A stretch of DNA of 64,000 nt from Pseudohongiella sp. Its GTDB lineage: Bacteria > Pseudomonadota > Gammaproteobacteria > Pseudomonadales > Pseudohongiellaceae. Each line of letters begins with the position of its first letter. The first letter of the stretch is position 1. The stretch lies in NCBI RefSeq assembly GCF_011050365.1, contig NZ_DRFV01000003.1, positions 124,001-188,000 on the forward strand, given 5' to 3'. The translations under genes were made by a program, and so were the position numbers. Under the pieces are notes generated by a model. It did no database searches. It was given only the letters and a program-made list of their open reading frames with translations, and was not told the origin of the DNA. Of the stretch, positions 45,872-54,540 are shown piece by piece.

Positions 45872-46507
45872 TCACATCAGGTTGGCCACGATTATCGCCA
45901 GCACGCCACCCGACAGGCAGTACCCAAGCAACGCCACAAAACCATCATCAGTGATCAATGCCAGGCCAAACAATGTCCAGATCAACCCCGCACCATTGGC
46001 GCTGAACGGGATAAACTCCATAGCCGGTGTCATCATCGCGGTGACACCACAGGCCAACGCCACGGCATATCTCGTGGCGCCGCGCACCAAAACCGTCAGG
46101 CGAGGTTTCAGCAAACGATCGATAAAGCGCGACGGTTTCCTCATTGCCGACACCGCCTTGCGCATCTTTTCTGATGACACTGAACGGGCCAACAACCAGT
46201 CAGGCAGCCAGAAATGTCGGGCCTGCAGGACGATCTGCGCGACGGTCAGCAACACAATCGATCCCATAATGGTAGGCATTCCCGGCACATCACCAACCAC
46301 CGGCGCCAGCGTCACCAGCCCGGCAAACAATACGACCGGGCCAAAGGAGCGTCTGCCGATAGTGTCAAAAACATCATTCAGGGAGACCTCATCGCCATCC
46401 GAGGCCACGTCATGAAGAAGATCCAGCATGGCTTCCAGATTCTCCGGCTGCCTGCCTGTGGTGCACTCATCCGCACGTTCACCGCGCTGTTCCGGATTGT
46501 CACTCAC
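45872..46507 (-). CDS. ExoD-family exopolysaccharide synthesis protein
   Basis: 211 residues from the GTG at 46507 (GGAG six bases upstream); a TTG at 46519 is an alternative. Soluble N-terminus, then several membrane segments with the ExoD block VSLNDVFDTIGRRSFGPVVLFAGLVTL and LAPVVGDVPGMPT. ExoD was linked to exopolysaccharide and alkaline tolerance in Rhizobium; the mechanism is unknown. It lies 88 bp after the TPR lipoprotein, and may be a separate unit. Confidence 0.87.
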   Translation of the reverse strand: MSDNPEQRGERADECTTGRQPENLEAMLDLLHDVASDGDEVSLNDVFDTIGRRSFGPVVLFAGLVTLAPVVGDVPGMPTIMGSIVLLTVAQIVLQARHFWLPDWLLARSVSSEKMRKAVSAMRKPSRFIDRLLKPRLTVLVRGATRYAVALACGVTAMMTPAMEFIPFSANGAGLIWTLFGLALITDDGFVALLGYCLSGGVLAIIVANLM

Positions 46508-46595
46508 AAAAAACTCCAATGTCCTTTTGGTTACCCGAATACCACTGACAAACCCGATTCAATAAAGCATTGTACCGGTGTAATGGCGCCTCCTA

Positions 46596-47084
46596 TCAAA
46601 GACGATTCAGTTGTTCAATAAAATCACTGATCTGTTGTCGCAATAGCGCATCAGAACCCGCATAACTGAGTGCCCTTCTGGCCAGCCCCCTGGCATCAGC
46701 GTACTGTTGTTGCCGGTAGCGGACATCGGCTAGCCGGTACCAGATTATCGCGTCCCGCGGGCTGATTCTTAAGGCCCGTTCACTGACGGCGGCTGCGCGC
46801 TCCAGGTCACCCGCAGCGATCGCGGCATCCACCGATGCCAACAGGGTTGATGATGCAGTTGCCGGTACCGTGTCCCGCGGCGATTCAGGTGACGGCGAGG
46901 ACGGTGTCGACGCTCTCGGCACTGATTGCCCAGACGACGGCGGCGGCGGTCCTACCAGAGCCGGCGTGTTTACCGTGTCGGGCTCGCTACGCTCGACTGG
47001 CGCCGGCTGCTGGCTGACCGGCTGGTATCCGGCGCAGGCCGTCAACAGGCCTGAAGTGATCAGTAACAACACTCGCAACATCAT
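46596..47084 (-). CDS. TPR-containing lipoprotein
   Basis: 162 residues. The lipobox is LLTAC (Cys17). A proline/serine-rich linker (residues 20-80) leads to TPR-like helices (AAAVSERALRISPRDAIIWY). Its ATG overlaps the PBP1B stop (ATGA), so it is coupled to PBP1B and may act as its lipoprotein partner in the way LpoB does; no LpoB similarity is visible and this is inference. Confidence 0.8.
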   Translation of the reverse strand: MMLRVLLLITSGLLTACAGYQPVSQQPAPVERSEPDTVNTPALVGPPPPSSGQSVPRASTPSSPSPESPRDTVPATASSTLLASVDAAIAAGDLERAAAVSERALRISPRDAIIWYRLADVRYRQQQYADARGLARRALSYAGSDALLRQQISDFIEQLNRL

Positions 47085-49402
47085 GGATTCTGACTCCGAA
47101 ATCGGTCAAATACCCGTTCCAACAATGATTCGCTCTGCAGACAATGGGTCACCGCGACAGGCAACTGTCCGGCGCGAAAGGGCAACAATCGGGTGTTACG
47201 GCAATCGTCATCAGCCGGGCGTGCAGTTGCCTGAACAGGTACTTCATGCCATACAATAGCATTTGGCGCGCGCGTTTGTCTGGGCTGAATATTCAATTGT
47301 TGCATAACTGCGGTCCATACCCGCAAAGCACCCGTTGCGCCGGTCAGGCCAGTACTTCTGTTATCGTCGTAGCCCAGCCATACCACACCCGTCAGATCAT
47401 CTCCATAGCCGGCAAACCAGCTATCCCTGAAGTCATTAGTGGTGCCGGTTTTCCCGGCCAGCGGTAACTTGTCCGCCAGATCGTCTGCGACGCTGCGCGC
47501 AGTGCCCTGCGCGAAAACATCCTGCAGCGCCTGTTCCAGCAGGAAAACAGAAGATGCATCAGCGACCTGTTCAGTTTCAAAGCCATAACGCTGCAGCCGC
47601 TCGCCGGTACCCGTTGTCACCGCCTCGACCGAGCGCAATGGCGAGTAAAAGCCGTTACTGGCCAGAGTCTGGTAGAATCGGGCCACCTCAAGAGGTGCCA
47701 TGTCTACCGCACCAAGCAACAGCGACAGATACTCGGGTACCGGCCGTGTATGACCCAGTTTTGCCAGCATATCTATCACCGTATCGACGCCGATTTTAAT
47801 GCCCAGGTCGACAGTAGCCAGATTCAGGGAACGCGCCAGCGCATCGTGCAGATAAACATCACCGAACATCTGGTCATCGTAGTTGCGCGGCGACCACTGC
47901 TGACCGCCCTCTGCCAACAAGTCAACCGGACGATCCGACAACACCGTGGCCAGCGTGTTGTTGCCCGACTCCAGTGCTGCCAGATAGACCGCCGGCTTTA
48001 CCAGCGACCCGATCGGACGAACGGCATTAAGTGCCCGGTTAAAGCCGACCGCGCCGGACCGGCGCGCGCCCGCGAGTGCTCTGACTTCACCTGTATTGCT
48101 ATCGGTAATAACCATCGCGGCCTGCAACGCTGTGCCATCATCTGCAGTCACCTCGACAGCCGCTACCGCCGGTTCCAGCGCCGAGTCCATGGTGTCCTGC
48201 ACACGCAGATCCAGGGTAGTAAAAATCCGCAGCCCCTCCGAACGCAAGGCATCAGCGTCATAATCCCGGGCCAGGTCCGCCCGCACCAGCTCCATAAACG
48301 CCGGATAGGCCCGGTTGCGACGGGTGGGCCGCTGACTGGTCCGTAAATCTGCGACCCGTGCGCTATCGTAGTCAGCCGCAGAGATATATCCCTGCTCAAA
48401 CATGTTGCGCAATACCGTATTGCGACGATTCATGGCGCGTTCGGGATTGCGTCGTGGATTGTAATAGGATGCACCGCGGGGCAGGCCCGCCAACAGTGCG
48501 AGCTCGGCCAGTGACAGCTCCGCCAGGGGCCGCGCAAAGTAAAATTGCGCGGCCAGTGTGAAACCATGGATGGCACGGTTACCGTCCTGGCCCAGAAACA
48601 CTTCATTCAGATAGGCCGCGAGGATCTCGTCTTTACTGAAATGCAGCTCAAGCGCCAATGCCATGACCGCTTCTTCGATCTTGCGACGCAACGTACGGTC
48701 TTGTGTCAGGTAGAGATTCTTGACCAATTGCTGCGTCAGGGTACTGCCACCCTGAGCGACCTCACCCCGGCGCAGATTAACCCACAATGCTCGCAGAATA
48801 CCTTTGGGATCAACGCCCCAGTGCTGATAGAAACGCTGATCTTCCACAGCAATAATGGCATTGACCAGAGCATCCGGCACCTGCGTCAGGGACACCGGCA
48901 ACCGGTCTTCACCGGTATCGGGATTGATCTGCGCAATTTCGACAGGCTCCAGCCGCACCAAAGGCACATCACCCTCAAACGCACCACCCACCGCGCTGGC
49001 GCTGACCCGGGCAATACGGGATCCGGCAAACTCGATTTGCGCCATGACACCCGGCTCACTACCGTCCCAGAAACGAAAACCACGGGTTTGCAGACGCAGT
49101 TGTTGTCCCTGCCGGGTGAATTCGCCGGCACCGGAAACAGTGTCCACCTGCCGGTAACCCAGTCGCTGCAGATGATCAGTCAGGTCAGTGATACTGAGGT
49201 GCGCTCCGGTATACAGCTCGGCTGGGCGGGCGTAGATACGCGCTGGCAACGCCCATTGCAAGGCTTCAAAATCGCGGCGCACCTGATAGTCTACCCAAAC
49301 CAGCCAGACCAGTATCAGAGCAATGCCTGAACCCAGTACCCAGGTCAAACCACGACGCCAGGACTGCCTGCTGTGTACACGCTTTACTTCCGGCTCTGTC
49401 AT
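47081..49402 (-). CDS. mrcB: penicillin-binding protein 1B
   Basis: 773 residues from the ATG at 49402; a TTG at 49429 is possible. Bifunctional peptidoglycan glycosyltransferase/transpeptidase. In order: short cytoplasmic tail, membrane anchor (LTWVLGSGIALILVWLVWV), UB2H-like region (LTDHLQRLGYRQV), GT51 with the catalytic Glu188 (VEDQRFYQH) and GGSTLTQQLVKN, then the transpeptidase with Ser466-x-x-Lys (SLVK), SLN at 525-527 and KTGT at 651-654. All catalytic motifs are intact. It is 54 bp after a hybrid sensor kinase on the same strand. Confidence 0.95.
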   Translation of the reverse strand: MTEPEVKRVHSRQSWRRGLTWVLGSGIALILVWLVWVDYQVRRDFEALQWALPARIYARPAELYTGAHLSITDLTDHLQRLGYRQVDTVSGAGEFTRQGQQLRLQTRGFRFWDGSEPGVMAQIEFAGSRIARVSASAVGGAFEGDVPLVRLEPVEIAQINPDTGEDRLPVSLTQVPDALVNAIIAVEDQRFYQHWGVDPKGILRALWVNLRRGEVAQGGSTLTQQLVKNLYLTQDRTLRRKIEEAVMALALELHFSKDEILAAYLNEVFLGQDGNRAIHGFTLAAQFYFARPLAELSLAELALLAGLPRGASYYNPRRNPERAMNRRNTVLRNMFEQGYISAADYDSARVADLRTSQRPTRRNRAYPAFMELVRADLARDYDADALRSEGLRIFTTLDLRVQDTMDSALEPAVAAVEVTADDGTALQAAMVITDSNTGEVRALAGARRSGAVGFNRALNAVRPIGSLVKPAVYLAALESGNNTLATVLSDRPVDLLAEGGQQWSPRNYDDQMFGDVYLHDALARSLNLATVDLGIKIGVDTVIDMLAKLGHTRPVPEYLSLLLGAVDMAPLEVARFYQTLASNGFYSPLRSVEAVTTGTGERLQRYGFETEQVADASSVFLLEQALQDVFAQGTARSVADDLADKLPLAGKTGTTNDFRDSWFAGYGDDLTGVVWLGYDDNRSTGLTGATGALRVWTAVMQQLNIQPRQTRAPNAIVWHEVPVQATARPADDDCRNTRLLPFRAGQLPVAVTHCLQSESLLERVFDRFRSQNP

Positions 49403-49456
49403 GGCGTGTATTATGACACTATCGGGCAAGCCCCCGCCATGGCATTGTCGCGGGCG

Positions 49457-51931
49457 TCAGCTATCCAGGATTTCACGCACTTTGCGCGCCAGGTCGGCGG
49501 TGCGGAAGGGTTTGCTGAGAAGATTCACACCCGGGTCCAGACGACCATGATGCACAATCGCATTTTCTGCGTAGCCGGACATGAACAGCAATTTCATGTC
49601 AGGATCGATGGCGGCCGCTGCGGTCGCCACTTCTTTGCCGGATATGCCGCCGGCGAGCACAACGTCTGACAGCAGCAATGCGAACGGACAGGCCTTGTCA
49701 ACGGCGTCACGCAGTGCCCCGAGCGCCTGCGCACCGTCGCCGAAGTCACTGACCTGATAACCCAACTGGCGCAGACTGGAGACGGCATAACGCCGCACCA
49801 GCTCATCATCCTCAACCAGCAGGATACGCTCATCGCCGCCCGCCATCGTTGACGCTGCCGATACCCCCTGATATCGACTGCTGCTACCCTCACTGGCACG
49901 CGGCAGATAGAGTCTGACCGTGGTGCCCTCTCCCGGTTCACTGTAAATTCTTACCTGGCCACCGGATTGATTGGCAAAACCGTATACCATGGCCAGCCCC
50001 AGTCCGGAACCTTTGCCTTCCTCCTTGGTCGTAAAAAAGGGGTCGAACGCCTGCGCAGCGACATCCGCCGGCATACCACAACCGGTATCTGAAACTGCAA
50101 CCATGATGTAGTCGCCAGCCACCATGGCGTGGTCATCCGCGTACCCCTGCTGAATGACAGCGTTGCCGGTTTCAATGGTGAGTTTTCCACCCTGAGGCAT
50201 GGCATCACGCGAGTTCAGCGCCAGATTAAGAATGGCATTGTGCAATTCATTGGGGTCAACGATGGCCGACCATAAACCCTCGCCGCAGACCAGCTCAATG
50301 CTGACGTCTTCACCCACGGTACGCGCCAGCAACTGCCTGGCTTCCGAGACCAGCGCATTGATATCCGTCTGTTGCGGATTGAGCGGCTGTCGCCGGGCAA
50401 ACGCCAACAGCCGATGGGTCAGCTCGGCCGCACGCTCTCCGGCAATACGGATGACCTCAGCCTGAGTTCTGACATCCTCAGGCGCCGTTTCCAGATGCGA
50501 TTTGAGCAAATCCACATTTCCGAGGATAACCGTCAACAGGTTGTTGAAATCGTGCGCGATACCGCCCGTCAGTTGTCCCAGCGCGTCCATTTTCTGCGCC
50601 TGGCGCAAGCGCTCTGCCATCTCCTTCTGTTGCGTGAAGTCCTGCAGATAAACGGTCATACCATCTTTATGCGGGTAGGCCTTGATCACAAACCATTTCT
50701 TCAGCGGTGGGTAGTAGCGCTCCATAGAGACCGCGGTATTGGTCGCCCTGGCCTCCTTGTAGCGCTCGTAAAAACCGGTCTCGGTCAACTCCGGAAACTC
50801 TTCCCATATTATTTTGCCCAACAACTCCTCAGCGGAGCGTTCCAGGACCCGCTCAGCTTCAGCATTGAGGAAGGCAAACTGCCATTTTCGATCCAGCGAA
50901 AACACGGCATCGGAGATGGCTGAGAACACCGTTTCCATTTCCGCTTTGGCGGCACTGACGTAGTCCTGTGCCCGTTGCTGGGTGTGTAGCGTCTGCTCGG
51001 CGAAGTCTTGCTCACGCTGCACCAACACCACGGTTGCCACCGAGCAACCGGAAAAGGTCAGCATCACCAGCAGACCAATGCTGACCTTGGACAGCACACG
51101 TCCCCGCCACCCGGCCAATGCTTCGGCTTCGGTGATATTGGCATAGGCAATCAGGCGATTGTTCCAGGTGTAGCTGAAAGCGGACAGGCGCGACATGTCG
51201 TTCTCGGCAGACAGGTCCGCGACGCGCCCGCCATCGACGGAACCCCGGACATTACGGAATTGCGAGTCCTGCGAAAAATCCACCCCCATCAGTGCTGCTG
51301 CAAACGGACTCCGGGCTATCACCCTGCCTTCTGCTGACAACAATCCCAGAGCGCTCTGCTCGCCTGCACGCAGGGCGTCGTAGAAATCACTCAGATAATC
51401 GAGCGACATCGCCGCCGCAACCACACCAGCAAAACTGCCATCAGGCGCCGATATCCGGCGACTGACATTAACGATCCATTGCCCTTCAGCCAGGCCAACG
51501 GTTCCCAGCCGGGGTGTGGCAACATACATGCCATTGTCGTTTCCGTCCCGGTGCACAAAAAACTCGGGATACTCCGAAAAATCAACAGGTTCCGGATCAG
51601 GTGTGCGTGAGCTGGCAATCAGCCGTCCGTCGCGGTCAAGCACATAGAAAGCATAGGTGTTGACCGCGGCCGACTGACGGTTGACCAGCTCTCCGTTCAG
51701 TGCTGCCAGATCGGCGATATCTTCTTCGCCAGTCAGGGCTACTGCAACAAGTCCCAGATCAAGTGCCATCAGGGTTTGCTGTGTATGTTCAGCCAAGGCG
51801 TCAGTGGCGTTCTCAAGCCCACGATACGTGGTCTCAATAACCTGTGCGCGATCCACCAGAACACTGTAGGTAATAATTGTAATTAGAACCAATGCCACTA
51901 ACACATTGGCGAGGAGAAATACCTTCTTCAT
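49457..51931 (-). CDS. hybrid sensor histidine kinase with Cache-like sensor, PAS and REC
   Basis: 824 residues. Membrane segment 1 (about 5-25), a periplasmic double-Cache-like sensor (30-275; FYVLDRDGRLIASS), membrane segment 2 (283-304), PAS (335-435), HisKA with phospho-acceptor His460 (GGIAHDFNNLLTVILGN), HATPase (DTGCGMP, GSGLGLAMVYG) and a C-terminal receiver with Asp756 (LLLSDVVLAGG). The ATG has the site AGGGAG. The internal receiver suggests a phosphorelay; no HPt is adjacent. It is followed by mrcB, suggesting a cell-wall link. Confidence 0.93.
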   Translation of the reverse strand: MKKVFLLANVLVALVLITIITYSVLVDRAQVIETTYRGLENATDALAEHTQQTLMALDLGLVAVALTGEEDIADLAALNGELVNRQSAAVNTYAFYVLDRDGRLIASSRTPDPEPVDFSEYPEFFVHRDGNDNGMYVATPRLGTVGLAEGQWIVNVSRRISAPDGSFAGVVAAAMSLDYLSDFYDALRAGEQSALGLLSAEGRVIARSPFAAALMGVDFSQDSQFRNVRGSVDGGRVADLSAENDMSRLSAFSYTWNNRLIAYANITEAEALAGWRGRVLSKVSIGLLVMLTFSGCSVATVVLVQREQDFAEQTLHTQQRAQDYVSAAKAEMETVFSAISDAVFSLDRKWQFAFLNAEAERVLERSAEELLGKIIWEEFPELTETGFYERYKEARATNTAVSMERYYPPLKKWFVIKAYPHKDGMTVYLQDFTQQKEMAERLRQAQKMDALGQLTGGIAHDFNNLLTVILGNVDLLKSHLETAPEDVRTQAEVIRIAGERAAELTHRLLAFARRQPLNPQQTDINALVSEARQLLARTVGEDVSIELVCGEGLWSAIVDPNELHNAILNLALNSRDAMPQGGKLTIETGNAVIQQGYADDHAMVAGDYIMVAVSDTGCGMPADVAAQAFDPFFTTKEEGKGSGLGLAMVYGFANQSGGQVRIYSEPGEGTTVRLYLPRASEGSSSRYQGVSAASTMAGGDERILLVEDDELVRRYAVSSLRQLGYQVSDFGDGAQALGALRDAVDKACPFALLLSDVVLAGGISGKEVATAAAAIDPDMKLLFMSGYAENAIVHHGRLDPGVNLLSKPFRTADLARKVREILDS

Positions 51932-52061
51932 CCGAACTCCCTGACAACCTGTTTTTTACTCTTTAGTACAGGCAGGTGATAATCTAGCATGTAATGTCAG
52001 ACTTCAGAAACCGTCCGGCTTTGATAATACAATTGCGCACCTGTCCCGTTCGGAGAAAACC

Positions 52062-52295
52062 GTGGAAGCCATGCAACACATTCTCGCTGAAACGCTCAGC
52101 CAGACCATGCCTTTTGGCAAGTACAGGGGGAAAAAACTGATTGACCTGCCCGAGCCTTACCTGGTCTGGTTCCACCGGCAGGGTTTCCCGAACAGCAAAC
52201 TGGGGCGTCAGCTCGCGTTGATGTACGAAATCAAGGTAAACGGGTTGGAAGGCATGTTACAAGGCCGGGGCAGTCAGGACCCTGGCAAGTACTGA
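52062..52295 (+). CDS. DUF3820 family small protein
   Basis: 77 residues, GTG start with GGAG six bases upstream. TMPFGKYRGKKLIDLPEPYL matches DUF3820, a family thought to be related to nucleic-acid-binding or exonuclease-associated modules; function unsettled. Monocistronic, divergent from the sensor kinase and convergent with the EAL protein. Confidence 0.83.
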   Translation: MEAMQHILAETLSQTMPFGKYRGKKLIDLPEPYLVWFHRQGFPNSKLGRQLALMYEIKVNGLEGMLQGRGSQDPGKY

Positions 52296-52322
52296 CCGGC
52301 ACTGCAATTCCGGCGCCGCCGA

Positions 52323-54539
52323 TCAGTCGCGGGCCGTATCACTGGCCAGGCCCTGAGCCGCCGTAATGTGCTTGCTGTAGGGATAACGGATAACCACATC
52401 AGCCAGCGAGGTTGCTTCACCAAACAGATAGCCCTGCACAATATTGCAACCCAGCGAGCGCAGGTAGTTGAACTGAAACATGTGCTCTACGCCTTCGGCA
52501 ACTATGTTCATTTTCAGTCCCTGCGCCATGGATACAATCGCACTGACGATACAGGCGTCCTCTGACTCGTTGTGCAGTTTCTGCACAAAGCTGCGATCTA
52601 TTTTCAGGGTGTTGATCGGAAATTTGTGCAAATAACTCAGTGATGAGAAACCCGTGCCAAAATCATCAATCGCCAGATTTATACCAGAGCGGGTCAGCTG
52701 TAACAGCTTGTCGACAATATCTTTTCTGTCATTCAGCAACAACCCTTCGGTAATTTCCAGTTGCAGCTTGTGTGGCGGAAATGCGGTGCTCTGCAAAGTA
52801 TCAAAGATATGCTTTACAAAGTCTTCCCTTTCCACCATGACCGGCGACAGGTTTATGGACAAACTAAGCTCCGGGTGGCCCTTTTGATGCAGCGCACCAA
52901 CATGCAGGCAGGCTTCGCGCATGGTTTGCCGGTCGATTTCCACAATCAGACGACTGTCTTCGGCAATCGGGATAAATTCGGCCGGAGACAATCTCCCGTA
53001 TTTCGGATGGTTCCAGCGAATAAGAGCCTCTACACCGTAGAGATTGGTATTCACCGTGTCCACCAGCGGCTGATAACAAATTTCAAGCTCATTCAGTTGC
53101 AGGGCCTTGCGCAGATCCTGTTCCAGCGAATGCCGGCGGGTGACGCTGCCGTTCATTTCCGCATTGAACAGGACGGAGCCATTTTTACCGCTGCTCTTTA
53201 TGCGGTACATGGCTATATCGGCATTCTTGATCAATGCTTCAATGTCATCCCCGGCATCGGGATAGACGGCAATACCAATGCTTGCACCGATGTAGATTTC
53301 GTGGCTGGCGATGTCAAACGGCGCCTTGATGGACTCCAGCATTTTTTCCGCGACCTGCAAGGCCGTGGTTTCGCTTTTGATATCCGGCAGCAACAGCGTG
53401 AACTCATCCCCCCCAAAGCGGGACAAGGTATCGCCTTTGCGCACACATGACAGCAGACGCTGACTGACCGCTTGCAGCAGACGGTCGCCCATGGTGTGAC
53501 CCAGCGAGTCGTTGATGACTTTAAAGCGATCCAGGTCGATGAACATCACCGCCAGTTTTTCCTGATTGCGATGTGCCTGGGTTATGGCCACACTCAGGCG
53601 ATCCTTGAACAGGGAACGATTCGGCAGGCGGGTCAGAATATCATGGTACGCCTGAAAATTTATGAACTCCTCAGCTTCGATCTGATCACTGATATCCCTG
53701 GCAGTGCCGTAAATCTCGTAACGGCGACCGACACCCGCTTCCGGCACTTCGCCGTCGCCAATGACGGACATGGTCAATTCAAAATGACGCTTGCGTGACT
53801 CACTGGTATTGGCTGAGCGGCTGACCAGTGCCATATTGATAGCTCGTTCACTGTCGCTGGAGGTATGCGCGTGCTCAAAAAAGTAACGGGCCTTTTCCTG
53901 GTCTTCCGCGTCAACGATGGCCGTGATGTGCTCGCCCAGCAGATCGCTGCGCCGATAGCCCAGCAGGATTTCGACTTTACTGTTGATAAAACTGAAGCAT
54001 CCTTGCTGGTCCAGAATAAAAATAATGTCCGGCGAGTTGTTGACCAGAAACCGGTGCAAACGCTCGGACTTGGTCAGCCGTCGCTGCATGTCTCCGTGAC
54101 TGTCTTCCAGACGTTTTTTCCGAATCGCATTACTGACCGTTGTCATCAGTTCGTCAGCGACGTAAGGCTTCTTGATGTAATCATGTGCACCCTGACGCAG
54201 CGCTTTGCTGACATGATCAACGGCACTTTCACCACTGACCACAATCGCCAGCGATTTGAGCCTGGCCGACCGCATGTACTGCAGCACCTGATGTCCGTCC
54301 ACTTCCGGCATCGCCAGGTCCAGCAACACGACATCAAAAGTCGACGACTGCAATCGGTTGATGGCCTGCTGCCCGCCAAAAACCATGTCAACAGTGTAAC
54401 CTCTCAGCGATAACAGATTGTGCAGACTTTCAGCCAGACGTCGATCATCATCAACGATGAGTATACGTCCCGTCTTTGTCGTATCGCTGTTGTCATTGAA
54501 ACGCGACAAATTATTCCCTGATTTCAATACTGCGCTCAA
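52323..54539 (-). CDS. REC-PAS-GGDEF-EAL c-di-GMP protein
   Basis: About 738 residues from the TTG at 54539, just after the upstream stop; later TTGs are possible, and the frame beyond 54541 overlaps the previous gene. Receiver: ILIVDDD and VVLLDLAMP (phospho-acceptor Asp). PAS: NNSPDIIFILDQQG. GGDEF: RFGGDEFTLL, intact. EAL: YGVEALIRWNHP, DDFGTGFSSLSYLHKF and KIDRSFV, consistent with a working phosphodiesterase. The receiver suggests control by the HDOD-histidine kinase encoded immediately upstream. Confidence 0.92.
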   Translation of the reverse strand: MSAVLKSGNNLSRFNDNSDTTKTGRILIVDDDRRLAESLHNLLSLRGYTVDMVFGGQQAINRLQSSTFDVVLLDLAMPEVDGHQVLQYMRSARLKSLAIVVSGESAVDHVSKALRQGAHDYIKKPYVADELMTTVSNAIRKKRLEDSHGDMQRRLTKSERLHRFLVNNSPDIIFILDQQGCFSFINSKVEILLGYRRSDLLGEHITAIVDAEDQEKARYFFEHAHTSSDSERAINMALVSRSANTSESRKRHFELTMSVIGDGEVPEAGVGRRYEIYGTARDISDQIEAEEFINFQAYHDILTRLPNRSLFKDRLSVAITQAHRNQEKLAVMFIDLDRFKVINDSLGHTMGDRLLQAVSQRLLSCVRKGDTLSRFGGDEFTLLLPDIKSETTALQVAEKMLESIKAPFDIASHEIYIGASIGIAVYPDAGDDIEALIKNADIAMYRIKSSGKNGSVLFNAEMNGSVTRRHSLEQDLRKALQLNELEICYQPLVDTVNTNLYGVEALIRWNHPKYGRLSPAEFIPIAEDSRLIVEIDRQTMREACLHVGALHQKGHPELSLSINLSPVMVEREDFVKHIFDTLQSTAFPPHKLQLEITEGLLLNDRKDIVDKLLQLTRSGINLAIDDFGTGFSSLSYLHKFPINTLKIDRSFVQKLHNESEDACIVSAIVSMAQGLKMNIVAEGVEHMFQFNYLRSLGCNIVQGYLFGEATSLADVVIRYPYSKHITAAQGLASDTARD

Positions 54540-54540
54540 C

